DNA of 64,000 bases from Sphingobium algorifonticola (GTDB lineage: Bacteria; Pseudomonadota; Alphaproteobacteria; Sphingomonadales; Sphingomonadaceae). The position numbers and the translations under genes are program-made. Below, piece after piece: positions 8,268 through 17,252 of this stretch (its first letter is position 1; every line of letters begins with the position of its first letter). The notes under the pieces were generated by a model that made no database searches, was not told where the DNA came from, and was given only the letters and a program-made list of their open reading frames with translations. The stretch is from positions 310,001-374,000 of the forward strand of contig NZ_RZUL01000003.1 in assembly GCF_004005485.1 (NCBI RefSeq), written 5' to 3'.

Positions 8268-9470
8268 TCAGGCGCGCCGCATCAGCACCATCATGCCGAC
8301 CGACGCGATGGCGCAGAGCGTGGCGGCGCTGATTCCCGGCTGGACGCCCGCGAAGAGCGTCGCCAGGATCAGAAACAGCACGGCGGTCGCAGGCGTAAAC
8401 AGCGCCCAGGGCGCAATATCGCCCGTGCGTCGCCATCGCACGGCCAAGGTGACGATGCCCAGCAGCATGGCAAGCGGCAAGCCCGCCAGTGACGGTGCAG
8501 CGGCATTGCCCACGACGACAATACCCAAGAGCACGAGCGCATAGGGTGCCAGCGCCAACCAGCCATCATCCGGCCCGCGCCGCGCCATTTCGCCCAGCCG
8601 GTCGGCAGTCAGGGACGCAAGGATGCTGGTGAGCATCAGCAGCATGCCGAAAATCGGCCAATCCAGCATCGCGGCAATCATGCCGATCGCGGCCAGCGCC
8701 ATGCCGCCGATACGCAATTGAAGAGCGGGCACCTGCGTGCGCAGCAGCATCGGCGCGATGCGTAGCGCGATCGGGCGAAGCAGATAATGATCCACCGCGC
8801 CATCACGGCTTGTCCCCCGCCCGTCCCGCCCCAGCTGCGCTTGCGCAACCAGATCGGCCGCAGCCTGGCTGTCGACCAGGGCGACGCGCCCTTCGAGGAT
8901 TTCGTCCTGCGGCACCACGATGCGATGCGCACCTGCCTGCACCGCAGCGCGGACCAGCGTCAGTTCCATGTCCCAGTCGCCGAGCATGTCGAGCGTGCCG
9001 AACAGCAGATCGGGCGACACCAGCAACAATCCGGCCCAGCGATGCTGGCCGTCAATCCGCTCCAAGGCCGCCGTCGCCCGGCTGTCGTCGGCGACAAGCA
9101 GGACATTGGCGGGTTGCGCGGCGATCGCGGCATAATGCTGTTGAGCGATGATGGCGCCGTCCGCGACCAGCAGCATGTCCTTGTCGCGCGGCGCTTCGCG
9201 GACCAGCGATACCATGTCACGCACCAGCGCCACCGCTATGCCGTCGGCCGTCAGCCGATCGATCGCGCGCGAGAGCGGCTGCGTCACCGTGCCGACGAGA
9301 ATGAAGACACGGCTTGCACCGGCCTGCGCGGCCTGCCGCACCTGATATTCCACCAGGCTGTAGCCGGCGAAATGCAGGCCCGCCCGCAAGGTACCGGATG
9401 ACCCCGAGGACATATCCCCCGGTTCGCCCGCAATGGCATGGCTGGCACAGATGACGGCCGCAAAGGACAT
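8268..9470 (-). CDS. Nucleotidyltransferase-like protein with multi-helix membrane C-terminus
   Basis: About 400 residues. The N-terminal half resembles a sugar-phosphate nucleotidyltransferase Rossmann fold (HFAGYSLVEYQVRQAAQAGASRVFILVG, later DMLLVADGAII), but the usual glycine-rich GxGxR nucleotide motif is replaced by MSFAAVICASHAI. The C-terminal half holds about five hydrophobic segments and ends in MMVLMRRA. It may be a membrane-bound, possibly inactive or diverged, transferase, conceptually like fused nucleotidyltransferase/CDP-alcohol enzymes, although no CDP-alcohol phosphotransferase motif is visible. I chose the ATG at 9470; an upstream TTG at 9536 and an ATG at 9413 are alternatives, and none has a good ribosome binding site. 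The Hpt-like gene lies 99 bases upstream on the same strand. Confidence 0.55.
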   Translation of the reverse strand: MSFAAVICASHAIAGEPGDMSSGSSGTLRAGLHFAGYSLVEYQVRQAAQAGASRVFILVGTVTQPLSRAIDRLTADGIAVALVRDMVSLVREAPRDKDMLLVADGAIIAQQHYAAIAAQPANVLLVADDSRATAALERIDGQHRWAGLLLVSPDLLFGTLDMLGDWDMELTLVRAAVQAGAHRIVVPQDEILEGRVALVDSQAAADLVAQAQLGRDGRGTSRDGAVDHYLLRPIALRIAPMLLRTQVPALQLRIGGMALAAIGMIAAMLDWPIFGMLLMLTSILASLTADRLGEMARRGPDDGWLALAPYALVLLGIVVVGNAAAPSLAGLPLAMLLGIVTLAVRWRRTGDIAPWALFTPATAVLFLILATLFAGVQPGISAATLCAIASVGMMVLMRRA

Positions 9471-9569
9471 GGATATGACGGGACCCGGCTTGAATTGCTC
9501 TGCCCTGTCTTTCGCAACGCAGGCGGCACGATGCAAGCAATGCTTTGTCCGGCGGGCCGGACCGGGCGG

Positions 9570-9878
9570 CTAGGCGTGCCCCAACTCGAACGTAACAAGC
9601 GCCGCTTTTATGCGGGTCACGATCTTCGGATCACCCGGCGCCGAAGCGGCGGCTTCTTCGGCCAGTGCCATCAGCCCGGCCACGCCAAAACTGGCGGCCA
9701 GCCCCTTCAATCGCCATGCCGCCAGTTGCCAGTTGGCGTCGCACCGTGCCCGCCCCAGCAGGTCCACCTGCCGATTCGCACTTTCCAGAAATGCACGGCG
9801 CAGGTCGGCGATCAGGGCGAGATCATCGCCCACTGCGGCGGCCAGTGCCGACTCCAAAGCTCCCGGATCATAAGACAT
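9570..9878 (-). CDS. Hpt-like protein lacking the phospho-accepting histidine
   Basis: A 102-residue, all-helical protein with the length and layout of a histidine phosphotransfer (Hpt) domain. The key motif of active Hpt domains, A-H-x-L-K-G, reads A-W-R-L-K-G here (W55 in place of His), followed by the conserved A-A-S-F-G-V helix. The codon is TGG, so this is not a one-base change of CAT or CAC. If it keeps the fold, it would bind partners rather than carry phosphate. It stands 83 bases from the divergent membrane coiled-coil gene and upstream of the nucleotidyltransferase-like gene on the same strand. The Hpt assignment itself is from pattern only. Confidence 0.6.
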   Translation of the reverse strand: MSYDPGALESALAAAVGDDLALIADLRRAFLESANRQVDLLGRARCDANWQLAAWRLKGLAASFGVAGLMALAEEAAASAPGDPKIVTRIKAALVTFELGHA

Positions 9879-9961
9879 GCGTCATGCATACGCGGCGGGC
9901 CGTTAAGTTTTGGTTGCGAATGGCCATTTCCGTCCCATCAAAACATGTTACACAGCATGTC

Positions 9962-12280
9962 ATGAACGGGGGCCAGAAAATCGTCGACCTGTGGCGCGAT
10001 ACCGATCGTGCTGCGGCGCAAGCGACCGGAAATGAACAGGAATTGCTGTTGGAAGACAGCCTGACCGATCCCGATGACCCGGGGCAAGCGGCGTGGGACG
10101 AGGTCGATCCAGCCCCGCCGTCGCGACGCTTTACGATCGTCGGCTTCCTGTTCGGCCTTGTGGCTGCAACCTGGCTGATCTTCAGCCTGTGGGTGCTGCT
10201 GGGGCGCGGTCGCCCGCTGCCCGCACTCGAAGCCCTGCCGATGACGGTCGCAACGATCGCCATGCCACTCGCGCTGCTTGCAACCGCCTATCTGTTGCTG
10301 ATGCGCAGCAGCCGTAGCGAGGCCTTGCGTTTTGCCGATACCGCGCGGCTACTCCGCGCCGAAAGCGCCGCACTGGAGGCCCGTGTGCAGCGGCTGGGCC
10401 AGCAGCTAGCGACGGCCCGCGACGCGATGGTCGAACAGGCATCGCTGCTCGAAAGCTATGGCGCCTCGGCCAGCGCCAATATGGAAGCCTCCGCAAAGAT
10501 CATCGCCGCCCATGCCGCGAGCGCCGCCGCCAGCGCATCGACCGCCGAACGCGCCGGGCAGCAGCTTGCCGACCAGTTGCGCAGCATGACGCAGGACATG
10601 CCGCTGCTGGAGGATCGCGCCGCAGAGATGACCGCGCGGCTGATCGACAGCGGCCATGCCCTTTCCGAACGGATTGATGGGCTAGAATCGCGTCTGCACG
10701 CCATCGCCGAACTGTCCGACGATGCGCGCAGTCGCACATTGGCGGCGACGAAGAGCCTCACCAGCCAGCTTTCGCAGTTGCAGGATGCGACCCGCGCCAC
10801 ATCGGACGAAGTGAACGGGATGGCCGAACTCGCCGCAAACCGGATCGACGTGGCACTCGACCGCGCCCGTACCGCGCTGACGGAAACGAGCACGGGGCTC
10901 GATGCGCAGAGCAGCATGCTTGCGACGCTGGTTGATCGTGCCCGCGCAACGCTGGGTGACATCGGCCAGGATACGATGCGCGACTTTGCCGAGCACAGCG
11001 CCGAAATCGAATCGCGCCTGCACGATCTCGACCGTCTGATCGAAGGGCAGACGATGCTGGCGTCGGGGCTGAGCAGCGGCCTTGGCGAACAGCTTGCGAT
11101 GCTGGAGGCGCGCTTTGCGAGTTTCGAAGCGGACGGACTGGCCCGCAACGAGCGTCTGGCGCGCGCGCTTGCGAAGCTGGCGACCGAAGCGGAGCGCATG
11201 GATCAGGCGCTGGTCGCGGGGAACAGCACGGCCGAGCAACTTATCGGCAAATCCGAAACGCTGATGCTGGCCATCGATTCGAGCGTCCGCGAAGTGGACG
11301 AGACCTATCCGCTCGCATTGCAGCGGCTAAACGGCCGGATCGGCGAAACGCGCGGGCTGCTCGCGGCGGCCGCCCCGGAAATCGAGGCGCTGGAGGCCGT
11401 GGCCGATGCGATATTGGGCCGCACGCAGGAAGCCGAGGAACTGCTGCGCGGCCAGAGCCGCCGCCTCACCGAGTGGCTGGAAAGCACCGAAGGCGGGCTG
11501 AAAGCCAACCGCATGCAGGTGGACGGATTGCAGGATGCCCTCGATACCGCAGGCAACAGTGCGACGCGCCTGACCGAAAGTGCCGGGCCGCAGCTTATCG
11601 CGGCATTGCTGCGCGTGAAGGATACGGCCGATCAGGCCGCCGACCGGGCGCGGCAGGCGCTGGCACGCGCCATACCCGAAGCGGCGCAGGCACTGGGCGA
11701 TGCCAGCGAACAGGCGATGCAGAAGGCGATCGGCGACCGGGTGACCGCGCAGATCGCGGAAGTCGCTCAGGTAGCCGAACAGGCCGTGAAAGCTGCGCAT
11801 CAGGCATCGGACCGGCTGATGCGGCAACTGCTGACCATCGCCGACACCAGTGCCAGCATCGAGCAGCGCATCAATGACGCCGAACAGGCCGCCGAAAGCC
11901 GCGATCGCGACAATTTCGCGCGTCGTTCCGCGCTGCTGATCGAATCGCTCAACAGCACCGCGATCGACGTCGCCAAGATTTTGTCGAACGACGTGTCAGA
12001 TTCGGCCTGGGCCGCCTATCTGAAGGGGGATCGCGGCGTCTTCACCCGCCGCGCGGTGAAGCTGCTCGATGCGGGTCAGTCTCGCGAGATCGCGCTGCAT
12101 TATGATAACGACGGCGAGTTTCGCGAACATGTGAACCGCTACATCCACGATTTCGAAGGCATGCTGCGCACCATCCTTTCCGCCCGCGACGGCAGCGCCC
12201 TGGCGGTCACGATGCTCTCCTCGGACATGGGCAAGCTGTACGTCGCGCTGGCGCAGGCGATCGAGCGGTTGCGGCAGTAA
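9962..12280 (+). CDS. TipN-like inner-membrane coiled-coil protein
   Basis: About 772 residues. Residues 1-55 are acidic and probably cytoplasmic; two hydrophobic helices follow (about 57-80 and 92-114, the second ending LLLMRSSRSE), then more than 500 residues of alanine/glutamate/arginine-rich heptad-like coiled coil, and a short compact C-terminal region (about 670-772, with KILSNDVSDSAWAAYLKGD). Two N-terminal membrane helices plus a long cytoplasmic coiled coil is the plan of Caulobacter TipN, a polarity marker; this similarity is architectural and I cannot confirm homology. Alternative starts at 9885 and 9920 exist, and no clear ribosome binding site decides between them. It is divergent from the Hpt-like gene. 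Confidence 0.6.
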   Translation: MNGGQKIVDLWRDTDRAAAQATGNEQELLLEDSLTDPDDPGQAAWDEVDPAPPSRRFTIVGFLFGLVAATWLIFSLWVLLGRGRPLPALEALPMTVATIAMPLALLATAYLLLMRSSRSEALRFADTARLLRAESAALEARVQRLGQQLATARDAMVEQASLLESYGASASANMEASAKIIAAHAASAAASASTAERAGQQLADQLRSMTQDMPLLEDRAAEMTARLIDSGHALSERIDGLESRLHAIAELSDDARSRTLAATKSLTSQLSQLQDATRATSDEVNGMAELAANRIDVALDRARTALTETSTGLDAQSSMLATLVDRARATLGDIGQDTMRDFAEHSAEIESRLHDLDRLIEGQTMLASGLSSGLGEQLAMLEARFASFEADGLARNERLARALAKLATEAERMDQALVAGNSTAEQLIGKSETLMLAIDSSVREVDETYPLALQRLNGRIGETRGLLAAAAPEIEALEAVADAILGRTQEAEELLRGQSRRLTEWLESTEGGLKANRMQVDGLQDALDTAGNSATRLTESAGPQLIAALLRVKDTADQAADRARQALARAIPEAAQALGDASEQAMQKAIGDRVTAQIAEVAQVAEQAVKAAHQASDRLMRQLLTIADTSASIEQRINDAEQAAESRDRDNFARRSALLIESLNSTAIDVAKILSNDVSDSAWAAYLKGDRGVFTRRAVKLLDAGQSREIALHYDNDGEFREHVNRYIHDFEGMLRTILSARDGSALAVTMLSSDMGKLYVALAQAIERLRQ

Positions 12281-12283
12281 GGG

Positions 12284-12547
12284 TCAGCGACCCAGCGCGA
12301 TGATGCTTTCCGCCGTCACCCAGCCGAACACATAATTGGCATAATAGATAGCAAACAGGATCGTCGCGAGGATGGTGGCGCGCAAAGCCACTATCCCCGG
12401 ACGAAAGTTGCTCGGCGCGCTGTCCGCCTGTCCCTTCATCAGGGTTTCGCCGGTTTCATCCGGCGTCCGCAAGCCGAACGGCAGGACGATGAAACCGGCC
12501 ATCACCCAGAACAGGAAATAGATGGCGACAATGGCATAAAGGTTCAT
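12284..12547 (-). CDS. DUF1467 family membrane protein
   Basis: An 87-residue protein with two membrane helices: MNLYAIVAIYFLFWVMAGFIVLPFG at the N-terminus and ILATILFAIYYANYVFG near the C-terminus. The short polar middle (RTPDETGETLMKG) is typical of DUF1467, a small family found in alphaproteobacteria. Its function is not known. It is the last gene of the minus-strand run after nuo-birA-coaX-rnj, 9 bases behind rnj, and it ends three bases from the convergent coiled-coil gene, with no terminator visible in between. Confidence 0.85.
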   Translation of the reverse strand: MNLYAIVAIYFLFWVMAGFIVLPFGLRTPDETGETLMKGQADSAPSNFRPGIVALRATILATILFAIYYANYVFGWVTAESIIALGR

Positions 12548-12556
12548 GACCGTGCC

Positions 12557-14194
12557 TTACGCCGCGACGATCAGCACGTCCACAATCGGCTTTTTCCCGG
12601 TCCAGCGGGTTGCGGCCCGGCGCACGGCAAGGCGGATCCGTTCGCGCACGGCGTCCTCCTCCTTCGATCCTTTCGCCACCACGTCCGCCGCCTCGTTCGC
12701 GGCCTCAATGGTGAAGGCGTCCTTGTCTTCCTCCACCGGCACGCCCTGCATGCGGATGGTGGGACGACCCAGCAGACGGCCCTGCCGGTCGATCGCCACA
12801 GCCACGCTGATCTGGCCATGCAAGGCGACCTTGCGCCGTTCGTTCATCGTCGCGCCGTCAGCAGGCAGGATCACGTCGCCATCGAGGACAAGCCGTCCGA
12901 CGCTTTCCTGGCCGATGATCTGCGGCGCACCGGGCGCAAGGCGCACGAGATCGCCGTTTTTCTGGACCACTGCATGCGGAATGCCTTCGCTGAGGCCCAG
13001 CCGTCCCTGTTCGGCCATGTGGCGGATCTCGCCATGCACCGGCAGCAATATCTGCGGGCGTATCCACTTGTACATCGCCTGCAATTCGGGGCGGCCGGGA
13101 TGACCGGACACATGCACTTCGGCCTGCCGGTCGGTCACCATCACGATGCCCTGATCGGCCAAAGCATTCTGGATGCGGCCGATCGCGATTTCATTGCCGG
13201 GAATCTGCTTGGACGAGAAGATGACGGTATCGCCTTCGTCGAGCTTTATGGGATGACTGTCGAAGGCGATGCGGGCGAGCGCCGCGCGGCTTTCCCCCTG
13301 CCCGCCCGTGGCGATGATCATCACCTTGTTGCGCGGCAGGTCCATGGCATCGTCCCAATCGACCATCGGCGGAAAATCACGCAGATAACCTGCACTTTTC
13401 GCATTGGTGATGATCCGGTCGAGCGATCGGCCCGCCACGCAGAGTTGACGGCCGGTCGCATTGGCGACTTCCCCCAGCGTCTGCAACCGCGCGGCGTTGG
13501 AAGCGAAGGTCGTGACGAGCACCCGCTGGCGTGCGGCCCCGACCACCTCCATCAGCCCTTCGCGGACATCGCCTTCGGACCCGCTTGCCTCGGGATTGAA
13601 AACATTGGTGCTGTCGCAGACTAGCGCGAGCACCCCCTTGTCACCGACGGCGGTCAACTGTTCGGGGGTGGAGGGAACGCCCAGCAACGGCCGATCATCC
13701 AGCTTCCAGTCGCCGGTATGGAAGATGGTGCCATAAGGCGTGTCGATCACCAGCGCATTGCCTTCGGGAATCGAATGGGCGAGCGGCATATAGCGGAAGC
13801 CGAACGGCCCGAGTTGCAGGTTGCCGCCATTTTCGATGACGTGCAGCTTGACCTGGTTGGCGATGCCTTCCTCTTCCAGCTTGCCCCGGATCAGTCCTGC
13901 GGTGAAGGGCGTCGCATAGAGCGGAACGCCAAGGTCCGCCGCCAGATAGGGGATCGCGCCGATATGATCTTCATGCCCGTGAGTCAGCACGATGCCGAGC
14001 AGATCGTCACGATGATCCTCGATGAAGCTGAGGTCCGGCAGTATGAGTTCGACGCCGGGATAGCCCGGATCGGCGAAGGTCAGGCCAAGATCGACCATGA
14101 CCCATTTGCCCTGGCAGCCATACAGATTGACGTTCATGCCGATCTCGCCCGACCCGCCGAGGGCCAGGAAAAGCAGTTCATTCTTGGGTGTCAT
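12557..14194 (-). CDS. rnj: Ribonuclease J
   Basis: A 545-residue metallo-beta-lactamase/beta-CASP ribonuclease that matures and degrades RNA by 5'-3' exonuclease and endonuclease action in the cytoplasm. The zinc motif THGHEDHIGAIPYL is at residues 71-84, a second metal histidine lies in PLAHSIPEG, and beta-CASP motifs include TGGQGES and HVSGHPGRPE. The ATG at 14194 (MTPKNELL) is supported by AGGAG about 11 bases upstream and by the N-terminus expected of the family; 11 further in-frame codons upstream are unlikely to be coding. It lies 79 bases after coaX, in the run that starts with nuoA. Confidence 0.95.
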   Translation of the reverse strand: MTPKNELLFLALGGSGEIGMNVNLYGCQGKWVMVDLGLTFADPGYPGVELILPDLSFIEDHRDDLLGIVLTHGHEDHIGAIPYLAADLGVPLYATPFTAGLIRGKLEEEGIANQVKLHVIENGGNLQLGPFGFRYMPLAHSIPEGNALVIDTPYGTIFHTGDWKLDDRPLLGVPSTPEQLTAVGDKGVLALVCDSTNVFNPEASGSEGDVREGLMEVVGAARQRVLVTTFASNAARLQTLGEVANATGRQLCVAGRSLDRIITNAKSAGYLRDFPPMVDWDDAMDLPRNKVMIIATGGQGESRAALARIAFDSHPIKLDEGDTVIFSSKQIPGNEIAIGRIQNALADQGIVMVTDRQAEVHVSGHPGRPELQAMYKWIRPQILLPVHGEIRHMAEQGRLGLSEGIPHAVVQKNGDLVRLAPGAPQIIGQESVGRLVLDGDVILPADGATMNERRKVALHGQISVAVAIDRQGRLLGRPTIRMQGVPVEEDKDAFTIEAANEAADVVAKGSKEEDAVRERIRLAVRRAATRWTGKKPIVDVLIVAA

Positions 14195-14273
14195 TACGTA
14201 ACAAAACTCCTGTCGCGCCGTCACCACCTGGTGCGGCGCTTGTGGTCAATGGTGCTGGAGAATGATCCAGCGG

Positions 14274-15044
14274 TCAGATTCTGCCGTGCATCAGCGCCAG
14301 ACCCTGAATGGTGAGGTCGGGCGCGATGGCATCGAAAATATCGGTGTGGGCGTCGAACAGGACCGCGAGGCCGCCTGTGGATATCACGCGGACGGGGCGA
14401 CCGATTTCGGCGCGCATCCGGGCAACCAGCCCTTCGATCATCGCGACATAGCCCCAGAACACACCGATCTGCATCTGCGCTTCGGTGGTGCGGCCGATGA
14501 CCGAGCGATCCTCCGGCGCGGCAATCGCTATGCGCGGCAGCTTGGCCGCCGCACTGACCAGTGCATCGAGCGAGAGGTTGATGCCCGGCGCAATGATCCC
14601 GCCCTTGTAAGCACCGCTGTAGTCAACGACGTCGAAGGTGGTCGCGGTGCCGAAATCGATCACGATCAGATCACCTGTATAGAGATGATGCGCGGCGATG
14701 GCATTTACAACCCGGTCGGCCCCGACCGAGGCGGGTTCGGCGACATCCAGCGCGATGCCCCATTCGACCGGTGCCTGCCCCGCAATCAGCGGTGTGACCT
14801 TGAAATATTTGCTGGCAAGCACTTCGAGATTGTGCAGCGCGCGAGGCACCACCGTGGCGATGATGACGGCATCGACATCCGCCATCGCAAAGCCTTCCAG
14901 CATCAAGAGCTGGTTCAGCCATACGGCATATTCGTCGGCCGTGCGGCGCGGATCCGTGGCAATCCGCCAGCGGGCGCGGATGGCACCGTTGTCGACGAGC
15001 GCAAAGACGACATTGGTATTGCCGGCATCGACGGCGAGAAGCAT
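14274..15044 (-). CDS. coaX: Type III pantothenate kinase
   Basis: A 256-residue CoaX that phosphorylates pantothenate, the first step of coenzyme A synthesis. The ASKHA-fold ATP motif DAGNTN is at residues 6-11; [14 protein letters not shown] and [11 protein letters not shown] are the other family signatures. Length matches the family (about 255). It follows birA by 34 bases. The neighbourhood nuoN-birA-coaX-rnj is a conserved arrangement in several alphaproteobacteria. No other pantothenate kinase gene is in the window. Confidence 0.96.
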   Translation of the reverse strand: MLLAVDAGNTNVVFALVDNGAIRARWRIATDPRRTADEYAVWLNQLLMLEGFAMADVDAVIIATVVPRALHNLEVLASKYFKVTPLIAGQAPVEWGIALDVAEPASVGADRVVNAIAAHHLYTGDLIVIDFGTATTFDVVDYSGAYKGGIIAPGINLSLDALVSAAAKLPRIAIAAPEDRSVIGRTTEAQMQIGVFWGYVAMIEGLVARMRAEIGRPVRVISTGGLAVLFDAHTDIFDAIAPDLTIQGLALMHGRI

Positions 15045-15078
15045 CAGAATTGTCCCATCGGGATTGAACAGGCTGCGC

Positions 15079-15804
15079 TCATAGCAGGAATATGTCGCCT
15101 GCGTGAATGGTCCTCTTGCCGCCGTCGGCCAGATCGACGATCAGCGCGCCTTCGGCATCCAGCGTTGCGAAACGTCCATCGATCGTCGTGCCATCAGGCA
15201 GGCTGGCGCGCAGTGATGTGCCAGCGGGATGCGCCGCAGCCAGCCAGCGATGCCGGATCGCTTCGAGACCATATTGACGCCAGTCATGCAGCCGGTCAGC
15301 AAATCCGCTGGCCAGACGCGCCACCAGCGTGGCGACATCGCTTTCGACTGCACCCAGCGCCCAGAGGCTGGTCGTCGGGCGATCCGGCAGCGACGGATGG
15401 GCACGGACATTCACCCCGATGCCGATGACGATCGCATCGCCCGTGCGCTCCAAGAGCATACCGGCCAGCTTCGCCGCGCCGACCATGATATCATTGGGCC
15501 ATTTGATGCGCGCACGGCCCGGAACCAGAGCCTCGATCACCTCCCACGTTGCGACGGCGGCAACGAGGGCGAGCGTAGGCGCCGGAGGATCGCCCGGTGC
15601 CAGGCGTACAAGCGTCGAGCAATAGAGGTTGCCCGGCGGACTTTCCCAGTTTCGGGCAAGACGCCCCCGGCCGCCGCTTTGCATGTCGGCGCGCAGCCAA
15701 AGCCCCTCGGCCGCGCCGCCTTCTGCCCATGCCAGCATGTCGGCATTGGTGGAACGCGTTTCCGATACCGTGCGGATGTCGATCGTCGGAGCCTCGACCG
15801 TCAG
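15079..15804 (-). CDS. birA: Biotin--[acetyl-CoA-carboxylase] ligase, monofunctional
   Basis: Attaches biotin to the biotin carboxyl carrier protein through biotinyl-AMP. The frame contains the substrate motif TRSTNADML, the adenylate loop [11 protein letters not shown] and the KWPND motif, with no N-terminal DNA-binding domain, so it is an enzyme and not a repressor. The first ATG (15738) lies after the STN motif and cannot be the true start. Upstream, the frame has no ATG, GTG or TTG before a stop; the only plausible start is a CTG at 15804, which overlaps the nuoN stop (C-TGA) and would depend on coupling to nuoN. The end, 15079, is sure; the start is an inference. Confidence 0.85.
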   Translation of the reverse strand: MTVEAPTIDIRTVSETRSTNADMLAWAEGGAAEGLWLRADMQSGGRGRLARNWESPPGNLYCSTLVRLAPGDPPAPTLALVAAVATWEVIEALVPGRARIKWPNDIMVGAAKLAGMLLERTGDAIVIGIGVNVRAHPSLPDRPTTSLWALGAVESDVATLVARLASGFADRLHDWRQYGLEAIRHRWLAAAHPAGTSLRASLPDGTTIDGRFATLDAEGALIVDLADGGKRTIHAGDIFLL

Positions 15805-17252
15805 AACAGCGCCGCCGCCGCCGCGGCGCTTGCCCGGTCAAGCACGGGATTGAGCAGATAGCCCAGCACGATAATGGTCGCGCAAACGGCGATCAGCGCA
15901 TTTTCGATGACGGGCGTGCCCGATGCATAAGCCGGAGCAGGCGCATCGAAGTACATCGTCTTGATAATCTTGAGATAATAGAAAGCGCCGATCACCGATG
16001 CGGCAATGCCAACCGCCGCCAGCCCCAGCAGATCGGCCGCCACGGCGGCATCGAACACCAGAAACTTGGCCCAGAAACCGAACAGCGGCGGGATGCCCGC
16101 CAGGCTGAACATGAAGATCGCCAGCGCCGCCGCCAGCCCCTTGCGCGACTGCGACAGGCCGGAAAGGCTGGCGATCGTCTCGACCGGCCTGCCGTCCGCG
16201 TCGCGCATCTGAAGCACGCAGACGAAGCCGCCGATGGTCATCACGACATAGATCGCCATATAGCTCATCGTCGCCGCTACCCCGGCGGGCGTTCCCGCAG
16301 CCAGGCCGATAAGCGCGAAACCGACGTTGTTGATCGAGGAATAGGCCAGCAGTCGCTTGATGTTCGTCTGGCCGATCGCCGCGACTGCGCCGAACAGGAT
16401 CGAGGCCAGCGCCACGAAGATCACGATCTGCTGCCACGCCATGCCGCCCGGCCCGAGTGCCTCGATCGCGACGCGGATGGTAAGGCCCATCGCCGCAACC
16501 TTCGGCGCGCTGGCGAAGAAGGTCGTGACCGGTGTCGGCGCGCCTTCATACACGTCCGGCGTCCACATGTGGAACGGCACCGCGCTGATCTTAAACGCGA
16601 GGCCCGCGAGCACGAAGACCATGCCGAACAACAGACCGTTGGAGAGGCCATTGTCTATCGCAGCGGCGATCCCGTCAAAGCTGGTGCTGCCCGAAAAGCC
16701 GTAAAGCAGCGAAATGCCGTAGAGCAGGATACCGCTGGCAAGCGCACCGAGCACGAAATATTTCAGACCCGCTTCGGCCGACCGGCTGTCCTGCCGCATG
16801 AAACTGGCCAGCACATAGGCCGCCAGGCTGTTGAGTTCGAGACCGACATACAGCGTCATCATGTCGCCTGCCGATACCATCATCCCCATGCCGATACAGG
16901 CCATGAGGATCAGGATCGGATATTCGCACCGCACCGCACCTGTGCCCTTGCCATCCACTGGCGCGAAGAATCGGGGCGCGACGATGATCGACGCGGCAGC
17001 GGCAACATAGATGAGTATCTTGGCAAATGCGGCAAAGGCATCGGCGCGATAGAGACCATCAAAGGCGTCGCCGCCATGGCCGGGCAGGCCGGTCAGCGTC
17101 GCCCCGGCGGCCACCAGCGTTGCCACGGACAGCCAGCCGACCAAGCCGGCAAGGCGATCACCGGCATAGGCCGCGATCATAAGCAGGATGAGCGATCCGC
17201 CGGTCAGCACCAGTTCCGGTGCGACCATCATCAGGGAAGCCGTCTCGATCAT
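15801..17252 (-). CDS. nuoN: NADH-quinone oxidoreductase subunit N
   Basis: A 483-residue proton-pumping antiporter-like subunit of complex I, an integral inner-membrane protein of about 14 helices. Family signatures include GLELNSLAAYVLASFMR, ALAFKISAVPFHMWTPDVYEG and LLAYSSINNVGF. The ATG at 17252 shares one base with the nuoM stop (TGATG). The C-terminus ends in an alanine run ([11 protein letters not shown]) and its stop overlaps the proposed start of birA. Confidence 0.97.
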   Translation of the reverse strand: MIETASLMMVAPELVLTGGSLILLMIAAYAGDRLAGLVGWLSVATLVAAGATLTGLPGHGGDAFDGLYRADAFAAFAKILIYVAAAASIIVAPRFFAPVDGKGTGAVRCEYPILILMACIGMGMMVSAGDMMTLYVGLELNSLAAYVLASFMRQDSRSAEAGLKYFVLGALASGILLYGISLLYGFSGSTSFDGIAAAIDNGLSNGLLFGMVFVLAGLAFKISAVPFHMWTPDVYEGAPTPVTTFFASAPKVAAMGLTIRVAIEALGPGGMAWQQIVIFVALASILFGAVAAIGQTNIKRLLAYSSINNVGFALIGLAAGTPAGVAATMSYMAIYVVMTIGGFVCVLQMRDADGRPVETIASLSGLSQSRKGLAAALAIFMFSLAGIPPLFGFWAKFLVFDAAVAADLLGLAAVGIAASVIGAFYYLKIIKTMYFDAPAPAYASGTPVIENALIAVCATIIVLGYLLNPVLDRASAAAAAALF

